Of a stretch of DNA of 64,000 nucleotides, positions 29,104-40,312 are shown piece after piece (the first letter of the stretch is position 1; each line of letters opens with the position of its first letter). The DNA is from an uncultured Granulosicoccus sp. (GTDB lineage Bacteria > Pseudomonadota > Gammaproteobacteria > Granulosicoccales > Granulosicoccaceae). The notes under the pieces were generated by a model. It was not told the origin of the DNA. It searched no databases and saw only the letters and a program-made list of their open reading frames with translations. The position numbers were made by a program, and so were the translations under genes. The stretch is from positions 124,001-188,000 of the forward strand of contig CANLXI010000002.1 of NCBI GenBank assembly GCA_947495035.1. The letters run 5' to 3'.

Positions 29104-30151
29104 GAAAACATTCTCTGAGCGCAGAAGAATCAGGCTTCTGCCGATGGCATTGCGTCTGAGGCTGGCCAGGTTCGCGCTGTGGAGATTAAAACACGGCTCG
29201 AGCATTGCTCCAACTCTGATGCTGCTGTGTCTGGTCGCCGGCAGTGGCGCGTTGGGATACGCCCTGGCGATGCAGCAGCCGTGGTCGGTCAGCGACGTGC
29301 ATGCGGAAAGTGACCTGCCGCAGCTGGCCGCTGCCGAAACCGGAGAGGCCATGGCTGCAGCGCGGTCTCAATCGTTGCTGGCCGCCGAGCTGGGCAGACT
29401 GCAGGCGGAAATCGTCAATCTGCGAGTGCTCTTCCTGCGGCTTGCCGATGTTGCGCAGCTGGAGGATGGCGAGTTCGATCTGGACATGGACTTCAAGCCG
29501 CTGCAGCAGGAATCGAGTGACGAGTTCGAACCGGCAGAAGCATCGGAGTTCTTCATCGACGAGGACTCCCGCCAGAACGAGTCCGAAACTTCCGGATTCC
29601 GGCGCGATTCGCTGCGACCGCTTGCCGGACACAGGCAATCGAGCTCGGCGATATCGTCGCTGGAAGCTTCATTGCCGCTTGTAAAACGGAACCTCGTCCA
29701 TATTTCCGAACAGGCTGCCAGGTTGGAAAGCGTGTATCGCGAGCGACGCCTGGCGCATGATTTCAGGGTATCCGGTTTACCAGTGGTCGAAGCGCATGTC
29801 AGCTCGCGCTACGGCTATCGTGTCAATCCGTTCACGGGACGACGTCAGCTGCATCAGGGGCTGGACCTGGGGGGCAAGCCAGGTAGTCGCATCATGGCAC
29901 TGGCGGACGGTATCGTGACGTATTCGGGCAAGAACGGAGGTTATGGCAATCTGGTGGAACTGGAGCATCCGGGCGGGTATCGGACACGCTATGCGCATAA
30001 CCACGCCAATCTGGTGCCATTGGGTGCGCGCGTGAGCAAGGGCCAGACCATCGCCACCATGGGCTCTACCGGGCGTTCCACCGGAACGCATCTGCACGTC
30101 GAAGTCAGGCGCAACGGTCGGTCGCTTGACCCACAGCTTTACATTCGATGA
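29102..30151 (+). CDS. M23 family (LytM) peptidase, membrane-anchored
   Basis: About 349-residue periplasmic protein: one N-terminal membrane segment (TLMLLCLVAGSGALGYALAM), a helical acidic linker and a C-terminal M23 domain (about 230-349). The metal and catalytic motifs look intact: HQGLDLGG (HxxxD), the H of RYAHNHANL and the HLHVE motif, so an active peptidoglycan endopeptidase is likely. ATG 29102 is taken as start, but 29057 and 29144 are in frame and no start has a good ribosome site. It lies upstream of secA, as in pseudomonads. Confidence 0.88.
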   Translation: MKTFSERRRIRLLPMALRLRLARFALWRLKHGSSIAPTLMLLCLVAGSGALGYALAMQQPWSVSDVHAESDLPQLAAAETGEAMAAARSQSLLAAELGRLQAEIVNLRVLFLRLADVAQLEDGEFDLDMDFKPLQQESSDEFEPAEASEFFIDEDSRQNESETSGFRRDSLRPLAGHRQSSSAISSLEASLPLVKRNLVHISEQAARLESVYRERRLAHDFRVSGLPVVEAHVSSRYGYRVNPFTGRRQLHQGLDLGGKPGSRIMALADGIVTYSGKNGGYGNLVELEHPGGYRTRYAHNHANLVPLGARVSKGQTIATMGSTGRSTGTHLHVEVRRNGRSLDPQLYIR

Positions 30152-30282
30152 AGCTGACGAGCAGCACAGGTTAAATGTAATAATAAGAGTTCATGCCACG
30201 GGAGGCATGGCACGTATTAGAGCACCCACAGCCATTGCGGTGCGCAACTGCAGCCTAGCGCTGCCATCTAAGGTCGGTATTC

Positions 30283-33075
<2,793 letters not shown>

Positions 33076-33078
33076 GCC

Positions 33079-34311
33079 ATGCCTGTCAATCTGAATCTGG
33101 CCCCGGCTACTCCGGTTCGGGGCGTCACGTTGGCCACACTGGTGGCCGGTCTCAAATCCAACGGCAGTGCCGATATGGTGGTGGCCAGTCTGACGGAAAC
33201 TGCCGTCACGGCTGCGGTGTTCACGCAGAGCGCCTTCTGCGCCGCGCCGGTGTCGGTGGCTCGTGAGCAATTGCAAGCCTGCGATGGACGGGTGCGGGCA
33301 CTGTTGATCAACTCCGGAAATGCCAATGCCGGCACCGGGCAGCCCGGGATCGACATGGCCAATGGGCACTGCCAGGCCTTGGCTGCAGCCCTGGGTGTGG
33401 ATTCCGGCTCGGTATTGCCATTCTCGACGGGTGTCATCGGTCAGTTGCTGCCCGATGACATCATGCGGTCCGGTATCGCACGAGCAGCCACCATGCTTGA
33501 AGGTGCAGAAGAGCTGGCCTTGCCCCAATGGGAGAACGCCGCCCGCGGCATCATGACAACCGACACCCAGCCCAAGCTGACCTCACAGAGTGTCACCATC
33601 AATGGGCAGGACGTGACGATTACCGGGATGGCCAAGGGCGCCGGCATGATCCAGCCGAACATGGCAACCATGCTGAGTTATGTCTTCACCGATGCCACCA
33701 TCGGTCAGGACGACCTGAATCGGGCATTGCGGGAATCGGTTGATGTGTCCTTCAATTCGATAACGGTGGACAGTGATACATCCACCAACGATGCCTGTGT
33801 GCTGGTGGCCACCGGTGTCGGCGAGGCATTGCATGCCGATCATCCGCAATGGGCCGAGTTCATGTCCGCCCTGACCCGAGTCTGCAGTGATCTGGCACAG
33901 GCCATCATCCGGGATGCCGAAGGTGCTACCAAGTTCATCACGGTCAAGGTGACCGGCGGACGCGATACTGCGGAGTGCAAGCTGGTCGGTTACGCCATTG
34001 CCAATTCACCATTGGTCAAGACGGCCATGTTCGCCAGCGATGCCAACGTCGGGCGACTGCTGGCGGCCATCGGCAAGGCCGGTGTCGACTCTCTGGATGC
34101 CTCGAAAGTGACCGTGTCACTCGGTGATGTCGTGGCTTTCGAGAATGCGGGTATCGCCGCAGGTTATACGGAAGAGAGAGGGGCGGCTGTCATGGCTCGT
34201 GAGGAGATCGACGTCACGGTCGACCTGGCTCGAGGGTCTGCGCAGGCGACCATCTACACCAGCGACCTGTCTCACGACTATGTCAGCATCAATGCCGATT
34301 ATCGCTCGTGA
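33079..34311 (+). CDS. argJ: Bifunctional glutamate N-acetyltransferase ArgJ
   Basis: Ornithine acetyltransferase/N-acetylglutamate synthase, recycling the acetyl group in arginine synthesis. The 410-residue precursor contains the self-cleavage site in PNMATMLSYVFTDA, where the nucleophilic Thr starts the beta chain, and the SFNSITVDSDTSTND region. The stop of secA lies only 3 bp upstream. Confidence 0.97.
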   Translation: MPVNLNLAPATPVRGVTLATLVAGLKSNGSADMVVASLTETAVTAAVFTQSAFCAAPVSVAREQLQACDGRVRALLINSGNANAGTGQPGIDMANGHCQALAAALGVDSGSVLPFSTGVIGQLLPDDIMRSGIARAATMLEGAEELALPQWENAARGIMTTDTQPKLTSQSVTINGQDVTITGMAKGAGMIQPNMATMLSYVFTDATIGQDDLNRALRESVDVSFNSITVDSDTSTNDACVLVATGVGEALHADHPQWAEFMSALTRVCSDLAQAIIRDAEGATKFITVKVTGGRDTAECKLVGYAIANSPLVKTAMFASDANVGRLLAAIGKAGVDSLDASKVTVSLGDVVAFENAGIAAGYTEERGAAVMAREEIDVTVDLARGSAQATIYTSDLSHDYVSINADYRS

Positions 34312-34365
34312 GGCTGATCGGCCTGCCTCTGTCAGATTCCTGCACATCCGCCTGAGTCTCGGTCA

Positions 34366-34761
34366 ATGAAGGTTATCGACGTCGTTGCCGGCGTCATTTT
34401 CAACGACTCCGGTGACCAGGTGTTGCTGGCCTTGCGCAAACCCGAACAGCATCAGGGCAATCGCTGGGAATTTCCCGGGGGCAAGCTGGAACCCGGTGAG
34501 ACTCTGCAGGCCGGTTTGGTGCGGGAACTGGTCGAGGAGATCGCCATCACGGCGACGCGCTGTACGGAACGTGTGGTGATCGAGCACAGCTACCCCGACA
34601 AGCAGGTGCGACTGCATTTCTGGGACGTGTTGGCCTTCGAGGGTACTCCGCAAGGGATGGAAGGACAGCGCCTGGAATGGGTGCCACTGCGGGGCCTGGC
34701 TGATCTGGAATTTCCGGAAGCCAATCAGGTGATCGTGGATCAGTTGCTGGCCGAGGTGTAG
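34366..34761 (+). CDS. mutT: 8-oxo-dGTP pyrophosphatase MutT (Nudix)
   Basis: Nudix hydrolase that cleans oxidised dGTP from the nucleotide pool. The 131-residue product has the Nudix box GGKLEPGETLQAGLVRELVE followed by EIAI. The last Gly of the consensus (EE-x-G) is Ala here, the only deviation; catalytic Glu residues are kept. Position after argJ is as in pseudomonads. A MutT-family paralogue cannot be ruled out, but size and context fit MutT. Confidence 0.9.
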   Translation: MKVIDVVAGVIFNDSGDQVLLALRKPEQHQGNRWEFPGGKLEPGETLQAGLVRELVEEIAITATRCTERVVIEHSYPDKQVRLHFWDVLAFEGTPQGMEGQRLEWVPLRGLADLEFPEANQVIVDQLLAEV

Positions 34762-34803
34762 ATCGGCGGGTCGGGCTTATAGGCGGTTGGTACTGGTCGG
34801 TGT

Positions 34804-34852
34804 GGGGCGTTGTGCGTTATGCGTGGGACGTTTCGCGTAGGGCGTGGGCCGT
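34804..34852 (+). repeat. Degenerate 7-bp tandem repeat
   Basis: Seven consecutive heptamers end in CGT at strict 7-bp phase: GGGGCGT, TGTGCGT, TATGCGT, GGGACGT, TTCGCGT, AGGGCGT, GGGCCGT. On the other strand the units read ACG plus four variable bases. The array fills the short gap between the convergent mutT and coaE genes. Only the CGT is fixed. Confidence 0.75.
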
Positions 34853-34891
34853 TGCAGGATCGTCCCTTGCAGTCGACGCCAGCGCTGCCTC

Positions 34892-35503
34892 TCAGTCTGG
34901 GTGCAGATCCGCAGCGATGTATTTCTCATGCAGCGCAGACACCTGCTTGCGGGTGTCATCGATACTGCCAGCATTGTTGATGACATCGTCGGCAATGGAC
35001 AACCTGTCCTCGCGTGTTGCCTGCGAAGCCAGAATGGCACGCGCCTCCTTCTCGGAAGAGCCGTCACGTGCCAGCAGTCGGGCCATCTGCACCGACTCCG
35101 GGACATCCACCACAACGATGCGATCGAAACGGTCCTGTTGACCGGTTTCAAGCAGCAATGGCACTGCAAAGATGATGTAGGGATGCGCCTCCTGTGACAA
35201 CGCAGTCACGCGTTGATCAGACAGTTGGCGGATCAATGGGTGCAGCGTGTCGTCAAGGAACTTCCGTTCGGATTCGTCGGCAAACACGAGACTACGGAGC
35301 ACAGCGCGGTTCAGTTCACCACCGGAAGTCAGGATGTCCGGGCCGAAATGCGCCGCCAGAGCCTGCAATCCTCGGCTACCTGGCTCAACCACCTCTCGAG
35401 CCAGCAAGTCAGCGTCGATGACCGGAATACCCAACTGCTCGAAGGTACTGGATACCAGGGATTTGCCACTGGCGATGCCGCCAGTCAATCCGACAAGTTG
35501 CAT
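34892..35503 (-). CDS. coaE: Dephospho-CoA kinase
   Basis: Last step of coenzyme A synthesis, phosphorylating the 3'-OH of dephospho-CoA. The 203-residue product starts MQLVGLTGGIASGKSLVSS with the P-loop, followed by GIPVIDADLLAREVVEPG and LLLETGQQDRFDRIVVVD. In pseudomonads coaE directly follows pilD; here the same strand and order are kept, but the HNH gene on the opposite strand stands between them. Confidence 0.96.
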   Translation of the reverse strand: MQLVGLTGGIASGKSLVSSTFEQLGIPVIDADLLAREVVEPGSRGLQALAAHFGPDILTSGGELNRAVLRSLVFADESERKFLDDTLHPLIRQLSDQRVTALSQEAHPYIIFAVPLLLETGQQDRFDRIVVVDVPESVQMARLLARDGSSEKEARAILASQATREDRLSIADDVINNAGSIDDTRKQVSALHEKYIAADLHPD

Positions 35504-35651
35504 GGGAAAGTGGCTTCATCAGCTTGCGAGCACTCATGGTAGCGCTGTTTGACCTGATTTGGGAGTTTGCTGATCAGCGAATCTGAGTCCGCTTGTGGCG
35601 ATAACGATCAGGATACGCATCTGCTTCGCATTGCGGGTAGCGAAGTCGGAT

Positions 35652-35681
35652 GGCAGCGGGCGGCAGTGGGCGGCAGTGGGC
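35652..35681 (+). repeat. Three 10-bp tandem repeats
   Basis: GGCAGCGGGC followed by two exact copies of GGCAGTGGGC. The array runs directly into an 11-bp tandem array. Confidence 0.85.
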
Positions 35682-35686
35682 GATCA

Positions 35687-35741
35687 GATGGCGATCTGAT
35701 GGCGATCTGATGGCGATCTGATGGCGATCAGATGGCGATAT
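35687..35741 (+). repeat. Five 11-bp tandem repeats upstream of the HNH gene
   Basis: Three exact copies of GATGGCGATCT (35687, 35698, 35709), then GATGGCGATCA (35720) and GATGGCGATAT (35731). Each junction makes a small inverted motif, CAGAT-GGCG-ATCTG type. The period is close to one helical turn and the array ends 12 bp before a likely -35 box, so it could position a regulator. Confidence 0.9.
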
Positions 35742-35753
35742 TGCGTTGCCGTG

Positions 35754-35781
35754 TTGACGAATGCTGATGACTGATTATATT
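35754..35781 (+). promoter_or_regulatory. Likely sigma-70 promoter of the HNH gene
   Basis: TTGACG (35754-35759) and TATATT (35776-35781) with a 16-bp spacer. The predicted start near 35788 supports translation from ATG 35865 rather than from upstream codons. Confidence 0.65.
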
Positions 35782-35864
35782 TACAGTTTTTGTGTGTGAA
35801 TCACATCTTGATGCCGATACCTGACCGTAAACTATCGACATGCCCAGTCAGACAAGGAGTCACG

Positions 35865-37901
35865 ATGAATAGTCGATATCACGCCAGGCAAGGTGAGGGC
35901 GGTTTGTCAGAGACGCGTAATCCCGGATGGTCATGGCTCTGGAATGACAATGCCATTGCTGAAGAGTCCTCGGAATACGATTCGAGTGTTGGCGTGATGG
36001 GAGGAGGGCCGAGAGGGTGGTCTGGGTCGGTACCGGAGGCGCAGGGTGAGGCGCAGGGTGAGGTGCAGGGTGAGGCCCGTAAAGCCCGCAAGGCGCAAGT
36101 AGAACAGGCATTCAGCGAACCAGCCAGCCAACCGGAAGCTCATCCCCCCAGGGCAACGCCTTTCGACAAAGAGCTGGAAGGACGAGTGACGCAGGCAGAG
36201 GCCATCCGTCTGGCCATGGCGTTGATAGAAGGAGCTCGTCAGGCATCATCGGACAGAGCGGAGAAAGTGGAGCAGCTGCGTGAGCGCATTCGGCAGATCA
36301 GTGGTCAGCCGTCCGAACCGCAGGATGATTCCGACACGGACATCGGCAAGCGACTGAGGTCGCTTTCCCGTACCAATGACAGGAACCTCGCCGAGCAACT
36401 GAAATTGCAAGTCCGGTTTGATGAGGCGGAACGCTACAAGGAAGATGGTTGTCGCAGCATGATTGTCTGGATGGATGTCCATCTGGGAATTGCCAAGACC
36501 AATGCATCGGAACAACTGCGAGTTGGGCGAGCCCTGCAGGACCTGCCGATTCTCGAATCCCTGTTCACTCTGGGGCAGATTTCCTTTTCGCAGCTGCGTG
36601 AAGTGACGCGTGTGGCCACACCACAAACCGATGCGGAATTTGCGCTGGCAACGCTCGCATTGTCCGTGTCGGAAACCCGCGAATACTGTCTTCGTTTTCG
36701 CCATGATATCGATCGTGATGAGGACGCGCGGCTTGCCATGCAGCACGGACAGGATGTCAGCGATTCCCATGCCGCAATGCGAGCCTACGATCGTCGTTCA
36801 TTGAGAATCAGTGAGCCTGATGTGCATACCACGCGTATTGTCATCGAGCTGCCTCGCGAGCTGGGAGAGGAATTTCGACGTTCACTCGAGCATTGCGAAG
36901 ACTGGATCAGAGAGGGCGGGGAAGATGCGAGTCCGAACGATGCCTCGGATATTGCGCACCAGAAAACCGATTTACCGGGCAGTATGCAGAAGACGTCGGC
37001 CGAGATGCCGACCAGAACAACGGCAACGCAACTCCGGGCCGATGCCGCCTTGCTGATGAGCCGCCGTTCGTTGGCACATGCGGGAGAAGCTGTAGCAATG
37101 GCTGATCGGTACCGCGTTCATGTCAATGTTGACCTTGATCAGTTGCTCGACGGATGCGTGGAAGACGCCGCATCTCAACGGACAGATGATCATCGCGCCA
37201 ATGCTGTTGTCGAGCGTCCCTGGTTGCACGGTGCCGGCCCCGTATCACGCGCCACTACCCAGCGTTTGGCTGAAATTGCCGGATTCACGCTTGTTGTCAG
37301 AGACGAGACAGGAGAAGCCTTTGCCACGGCCAGCAAGGCTCCACCCTTTACTCGGCGTCAGTTGAAAGAACTTCGTGCACGAGATCGACGTTGCCAGATG
37401 CCGGGTTGCGGATCTACCCGTCATGTCGAAGGGCATCACATCGTTCATCGGGAAAATGGCGGCCGTTCTACCATGGAAAACGCTGTTCATGTCTGCGGTG
37501 CCTGTCATCGTCTACTGCATGAAGGCGGTTTTCGATTGGAACGTATAGGGCCGAATGGTGCGGATCTGGGTGGTCATGCTCATGCGACAAATGCGGACGC
37601 TGCTTCCCGACAGCGCGCTCAGGCCAAGGTATCCAGGATCAGACGATACCGCCTGTATGGTCCGGATGGAACCGAGTACGATAGCGTGAACGCTGCGCGG
37701 GCCAGAATGTATTCGCACGTCGGGCTCGACGGAATGCACGGTCCAGCTCCGGATCACGTACAACAATTCCACTCAAATGCAGAGACACGGGAGGTCAGTC
37801 GGAGCGATCGGGAATCCTGCAACGATGTTGGCTGGGCCAGTGCCGCCATGAAAACCGGGACGGAGAGTCAGATACGAGGCGAGCAGGTGCCGATTGTTTA
37901 G
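35865..37901 (+). CDS. DUF222-HNH endonuclease family protein
   Basis: 678-residue protein of the DUF222/13E12 type. The middle part (about 100-480) contains the DUF222-like SFSQLREVTRVATPQTDAEF; the C-terminal part (about 505-560) is an HNH nuclease with CQMPGCG, HVEGHHIVHRENGG and CGACHRLLHEGG, so metal-binding Cys and catalytic His are kept. ATG 35865 has AAGGAG 5 bp upstream. The N terminus has a 12-bp DNA repeat giving AQGE units. It is on the opposite strand to coaE and pilD and is flanked by short repeats, suggesting an inserted selfish or accessory gene. Its true substrate is unknown. Confidence 0.85.
   Translation: MNSRYHARQGEGGLSETRNPGWSWLWNDNAIAEESSEYDSSVGVMGGGPRGWSGSVPEAQGEAQGEVQGEARKARKAQVEQAFSEPASQPEAHPPRATPFDKELEGRVTQAEAIRLAMALIEGARQASSDRAEKVEQLRERIRQISGQPSEPQDDSDTDIGKRLRSLSRTNDRNLAEQLKLQVRFDEAERYKEDGCRSMIVWMDVHLGIAKTNASEQLRVGRALQDLPILESLFTLGQISFSQLREVTRVATPQTDAEFALATLALSVSETREYCLRFRHDIDRDEDARLAMQHGQDVSDSHAAMRAYDRRSLRISEPDVHTTRIVIELPRELGEEFRRSLEHCEDWIREGGEDASPNDASDIAHQKTDLPGSMQKTSAEMPTRTTATQLRADAALLMSRRSLAHAGEAVAMADRYRVHVNVDLDQLLDGCVEDAASQRTDDHRANAVVERPWLHGAGPVSRATTQRLAEIAGFTLVVRDETGEAFATASKAPPFTRRQLKELRARDRRCQMPGCGSTRHVEGHHIVHRENGGRSTMENAVHVCGACHRLLHEGGFRLERIGPNGADLGGHAHATNADAASRQRAQAKVSRIRRYRLYGPDGTEYDSVNAARARMYSHVGLDGMHGPAPDHVQQFHSNAETREVSRSDRESCNDVGWASAAMKTGTESQIRGEQVPIV
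36039..36074 (+). repeat. Three 12-bp in-frame repeats in the HNH gene
   Basis: GCGCAGGGTGAG twice and GTGCAGGGTGAG once, in tandem. Being 12 bp long they keep frame and encode AQGE/VQGE units in the N-terminal linker. Confidence 0.85.
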
Positions 37902-38023
37902 ACGACTGAACGTTGGATGGTATGTCGGCAGGAGAATACACAAACTGTTCAGACGAACGAGCGTTGAAGTGATTTCAGCCTGAAGGTTCGAGCGAATGCG
38001 GATATCTGTTTAGACGACTGAAC
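37895..38023 (+). repeat. Three dispersed 17-bp hairpin repeats
   Basis: TGTTTAGACGACTGAAC occurs exactly at 37895-37911 and 38007-38023; a diverged copy, TGTTCAGACGAACGAGC, is at 37946-37962. Each exact copy folds as GTTTAG-ACGA-CTGAAC; the last extends to CTGTTTAG/CTGAACAG. The first copy contains the stop codon of the HNH gene. They may be terminators, protein-binding sites or a mobile-repeat family. Confidence 0.75.
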
Positions 38024-38083
38024 AGGAGACGACCGCGCAGAAACGGATCGACGCTGATTCATCAGGCAGCACACCAAGGACAG

Positions 38084-38998
38084 TCAAGCAAGCAGACCGT
38101 AATACCACTGGCTCAATGACTCTCCCCAGAGCATGGCTATCCAGCCTGCGGCTGCCAGATAGGGGCCGAAGGGAATGGGTATGTTCTTGTCTCTACCGGT
38201 TATCGCTATCAAGGCCAGGCCCACCACTGCGCCAACCAGAGAGGAGAGCAGTATGACGACCGGCAATGCCTGCCAGCCGAGAAGCGCACCTATTGCGGCC
38301 AGAAGCTTGAAATCGCCGTAGCCCATGCCTTCCTTGCCAGTGACGATGCGAAACAGTTGATAGACAAGCCAGAGCACCATGTAACCGGCGGCTGCGCCAA
38401 TGACCGAGGACTGCAGGTCAGTAAAGACCGGCAGCAGAGCCGCGAGCAAGCCTATCCACATGAGCGGCAGCGTCAGCGAATCGGGCAGCAGTTGATGATC
38501 GATATCGATCATGGTCATGGATACAAAAAACCAGGTCACGACAATGCCCAACACCGCTTGCGGCGTTGGTCCGAACTGCCATGCTACGACCAGTGATAGC
38601 AGCATGGTCGTGAATTCGACGATGGGGTAACGAATTGAAATGGGATTGCGGCAGTTACCGCATCTGCCAGCGAGCAGCAGATAGCTGATGACCGGTATAT
38701 TCTGCCAGGCCTTGATCTCCGAACCGCAGGCCGGGCAGCGCGAACGCGGGACAGCGAGGTTGAATGGCTCGGACTCGGCAGCGCTTGTAATCGCGGACCC
38801 GGAATCATCTGCAGATATAGCAGACGCTTCGGCTTCCGCCGTCGCGTATTCTGCCATGTTTTCGCGCCAGGCACGCTCCATCATGATGGGCAAACGGTGA
38901 ATGACCACATTCAGGAAACTGCCAACCATGAGGCTGACGAGTGCTACAACGCCGTAGAAGACAAAGGCATTGTATTGGAACAGTTCGAAGATCGACAT
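38084..38998 (-). CDS. pilD: Prepilin peptidase / N-methyltransferase PilD
   Basis: Inner-membrane aspartic protease that cleaves and N-methylates type IV prepilins. The 304-residue product has the zinc-type Cys pairs C88/C91 and C113/C116, the catalytic Asp regions MIDIDHQLLPD and GYGDFKL, and about eight membrane segments. An insertion of about 35 acidic, Ser/Ala-rich residues (50-80) precedes the Cys domain and is longer than usual. It processes the two pilins encoded nearby. Confidence 0.96.
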   Translation of the reverse strand: MSIFELFQYNAFVFYGVVALVSLMVGSFLNVVIHRLPIMMERAWRENMAEYATAEAEASAISADDSGSAITSAAESEPFNLAVPRSRCPACGSEIKAWQNIPVISYLLLAGRCGNCRNPISIRYPIVEFTTMLLSLVVAWQFGPTPQAVLGIVVTWFFVSMTMIDIDHQLLPDSLTLPLMWIGLLAALLPVFTDLQSSVIGAAAGYMVLWLVYQLFRIVTGKEGMGYGDFKLLAAIGALLGWQALPVVILLSSLVGAVVGLALIAITGRDKNIPIPFGPYLAAAGWIAMLWGESLSQWYYGLLA

Positions 38999-39091
38999 GA
39001 GTGGATTATGGATGGATTGAGGCCGTCACGCAAAGCGTATGCCTTGCGTAACGGGATTACCCGCTACCGGTTCAGTGCAAGGTGACACTGA

Positions 39092-40309
39092 TCAGAACGC
39101 ATCACCCATCTTGAATATCGGCAGGTACATGCCGACCACCAACCCACCGATGACCACACCGAGAAAGGCCATGATCATCGGTTCCATCAGAGATGTCATG
39201 GCATCCACCGCGTTATCCACTTCTTCCTCGTAATAGTCGGCGACCTTGCCCAGCATGTCGTCGATGGAGCCTGATTCTTCACCGATCGATACCATCTGAA
39301 CAACCATGTTCGAGAACAAGCCGGAGCTTTCGATCGAGGCTGTCAGTCGCTGCCCGGTTGCAGCTTCGTCCTTCATCTTGTGAATGGCTTTTTCGAACAC
39401 CGAATTACCAGCTACACCTGCCACCGATTCCATGGCTTCCACCAGGGGCACACCGGCCTTTGACATTGTCGCCAGTGTTCGAGCGAAACGGGCGGTTGCG
39501 GCCTTGACGACAATGTCACCGAAGACCGGTGCCTTCAGAGCGAGTTTGTCGAGGGCTTCTGCAAAGGGTTTCGAGCGCTTTTTTGCCTGGATGAATACCC
39601 AGACGGTCAATCCGACACCTCCGAAAAGAACATACCACCAGCTCTGCATGAATTCGGATGCGCTGACGATCATCTTGGTAAACGCCGGTAGGTCGCCACC
39701 CATGCCAACAAACAGGGACTCGAATTGAGGTACAACGAATACCAGCAGAATGGCGGTTACGATGAAAGCAACGATGAGTACGGCCACCGGGTAGAACAGT
39801 GCTTTCTTGATCTTCTTCTTCAGCGACTCCGATTTTTCCTTGTAAGTGGCAATTTCGCCAAGCAGGGTTTCCAGGGTTCCGGACTGTTCACCAGCTTCCG
39901 TCAGACTGCAGAACAGCTCGTCGAATTGTTCCGGGTACTTGCGCAGAGCGTTGGTCAGGTTGCTGCCCGATTCGACTTCCGCCTTGATGCCGTTGACCAT
40001 GTCCCGCATGGACTTGTTTTCCATACCATTGGCAACAATCTCGAATGATTGCACCATGGGCACACCGGCACCCATCATGGTAGTCAATTGTCGAGCGAAG
40101 AGTGCAATATCGCCTGCTTCGATCTTCTGCTTGCCGCCAAATTCCTTGCGCTTCTTTTTTATCTTCGAGGGAATGATGCCTTGCCGGCGCAGCTTGGCCT
40201 TGACCAGGTCAGCGCTGGGGCTGGAAATCATGCCTTTCTGCTTGTGGCCGGAAGCGTTCTTTCCTTCCCATTCGAACATGATGGGGGCCTTCACGGATGA
40301 CTTTGCCAT
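39092..40309 (-). CDS. pilC: Type IV pilus inner-membrane platform protein PilC
   Basis: Polytopic platform protein that couples the assembly ATPase to pilin polymerisation. The 405-residue product has the duplicated GspF/PilC cytoplasmic domain (FARQLTTMMGAGVPMVQSFE and FARTLATMSKAGVPLVEAME) and three membrane segments. It starts 3 bp after pilB. Confidence 0.97.
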   Translation of the reverse strand: MAKSSVKAPIMFEWEGKNASGHKQKGMISSPSADLVKAKLRRQGIIPSKIKKKRKEFGGKQKIEAGDIALFARQLTTMMGAGVPMVQSFEIVANGMENKSMRDMVNGIKAEVESGSNLTNALRKYPEQFDELFCSLTEAGEQSGTLETLLGEIATYKEKSESLKKKIKKALFYPVAVLIVAFIVTAILLVFVVPQFESLFVGMGGDLPAFTKMIVSASEFMQSWWYVLFGGVGLTVWVFIQAKKRSKPFAEALDKLALKAPVFGDIVVKAATARFARTLATMSKAGVPLVEAMESVAGVAGNSVFEKAIHKMKDEAATGQRLTASIESSGLFSNMVVQMVSIGEESGSIDDMLGKVADYYEEEVDNAVDAMTSLMEPMIMAFLGVVIGGLVVGMYLPIFKMGDAF

Positions 40310-40312
40310 GCT

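Noticed and set aside
35652..35741. Replication-origin iterons
   Set aside because: There is no replication gene, DnaA box or AT-rich segment, and the region lies between housekeeping genes.
37895..38023. CRISPR-like or MetJ-like array
   Set aside because: Three copies with unequal spacing and one diverged copy do not make a CRISPR array; AGACGACT is not the MetJ box AGACGTCT.
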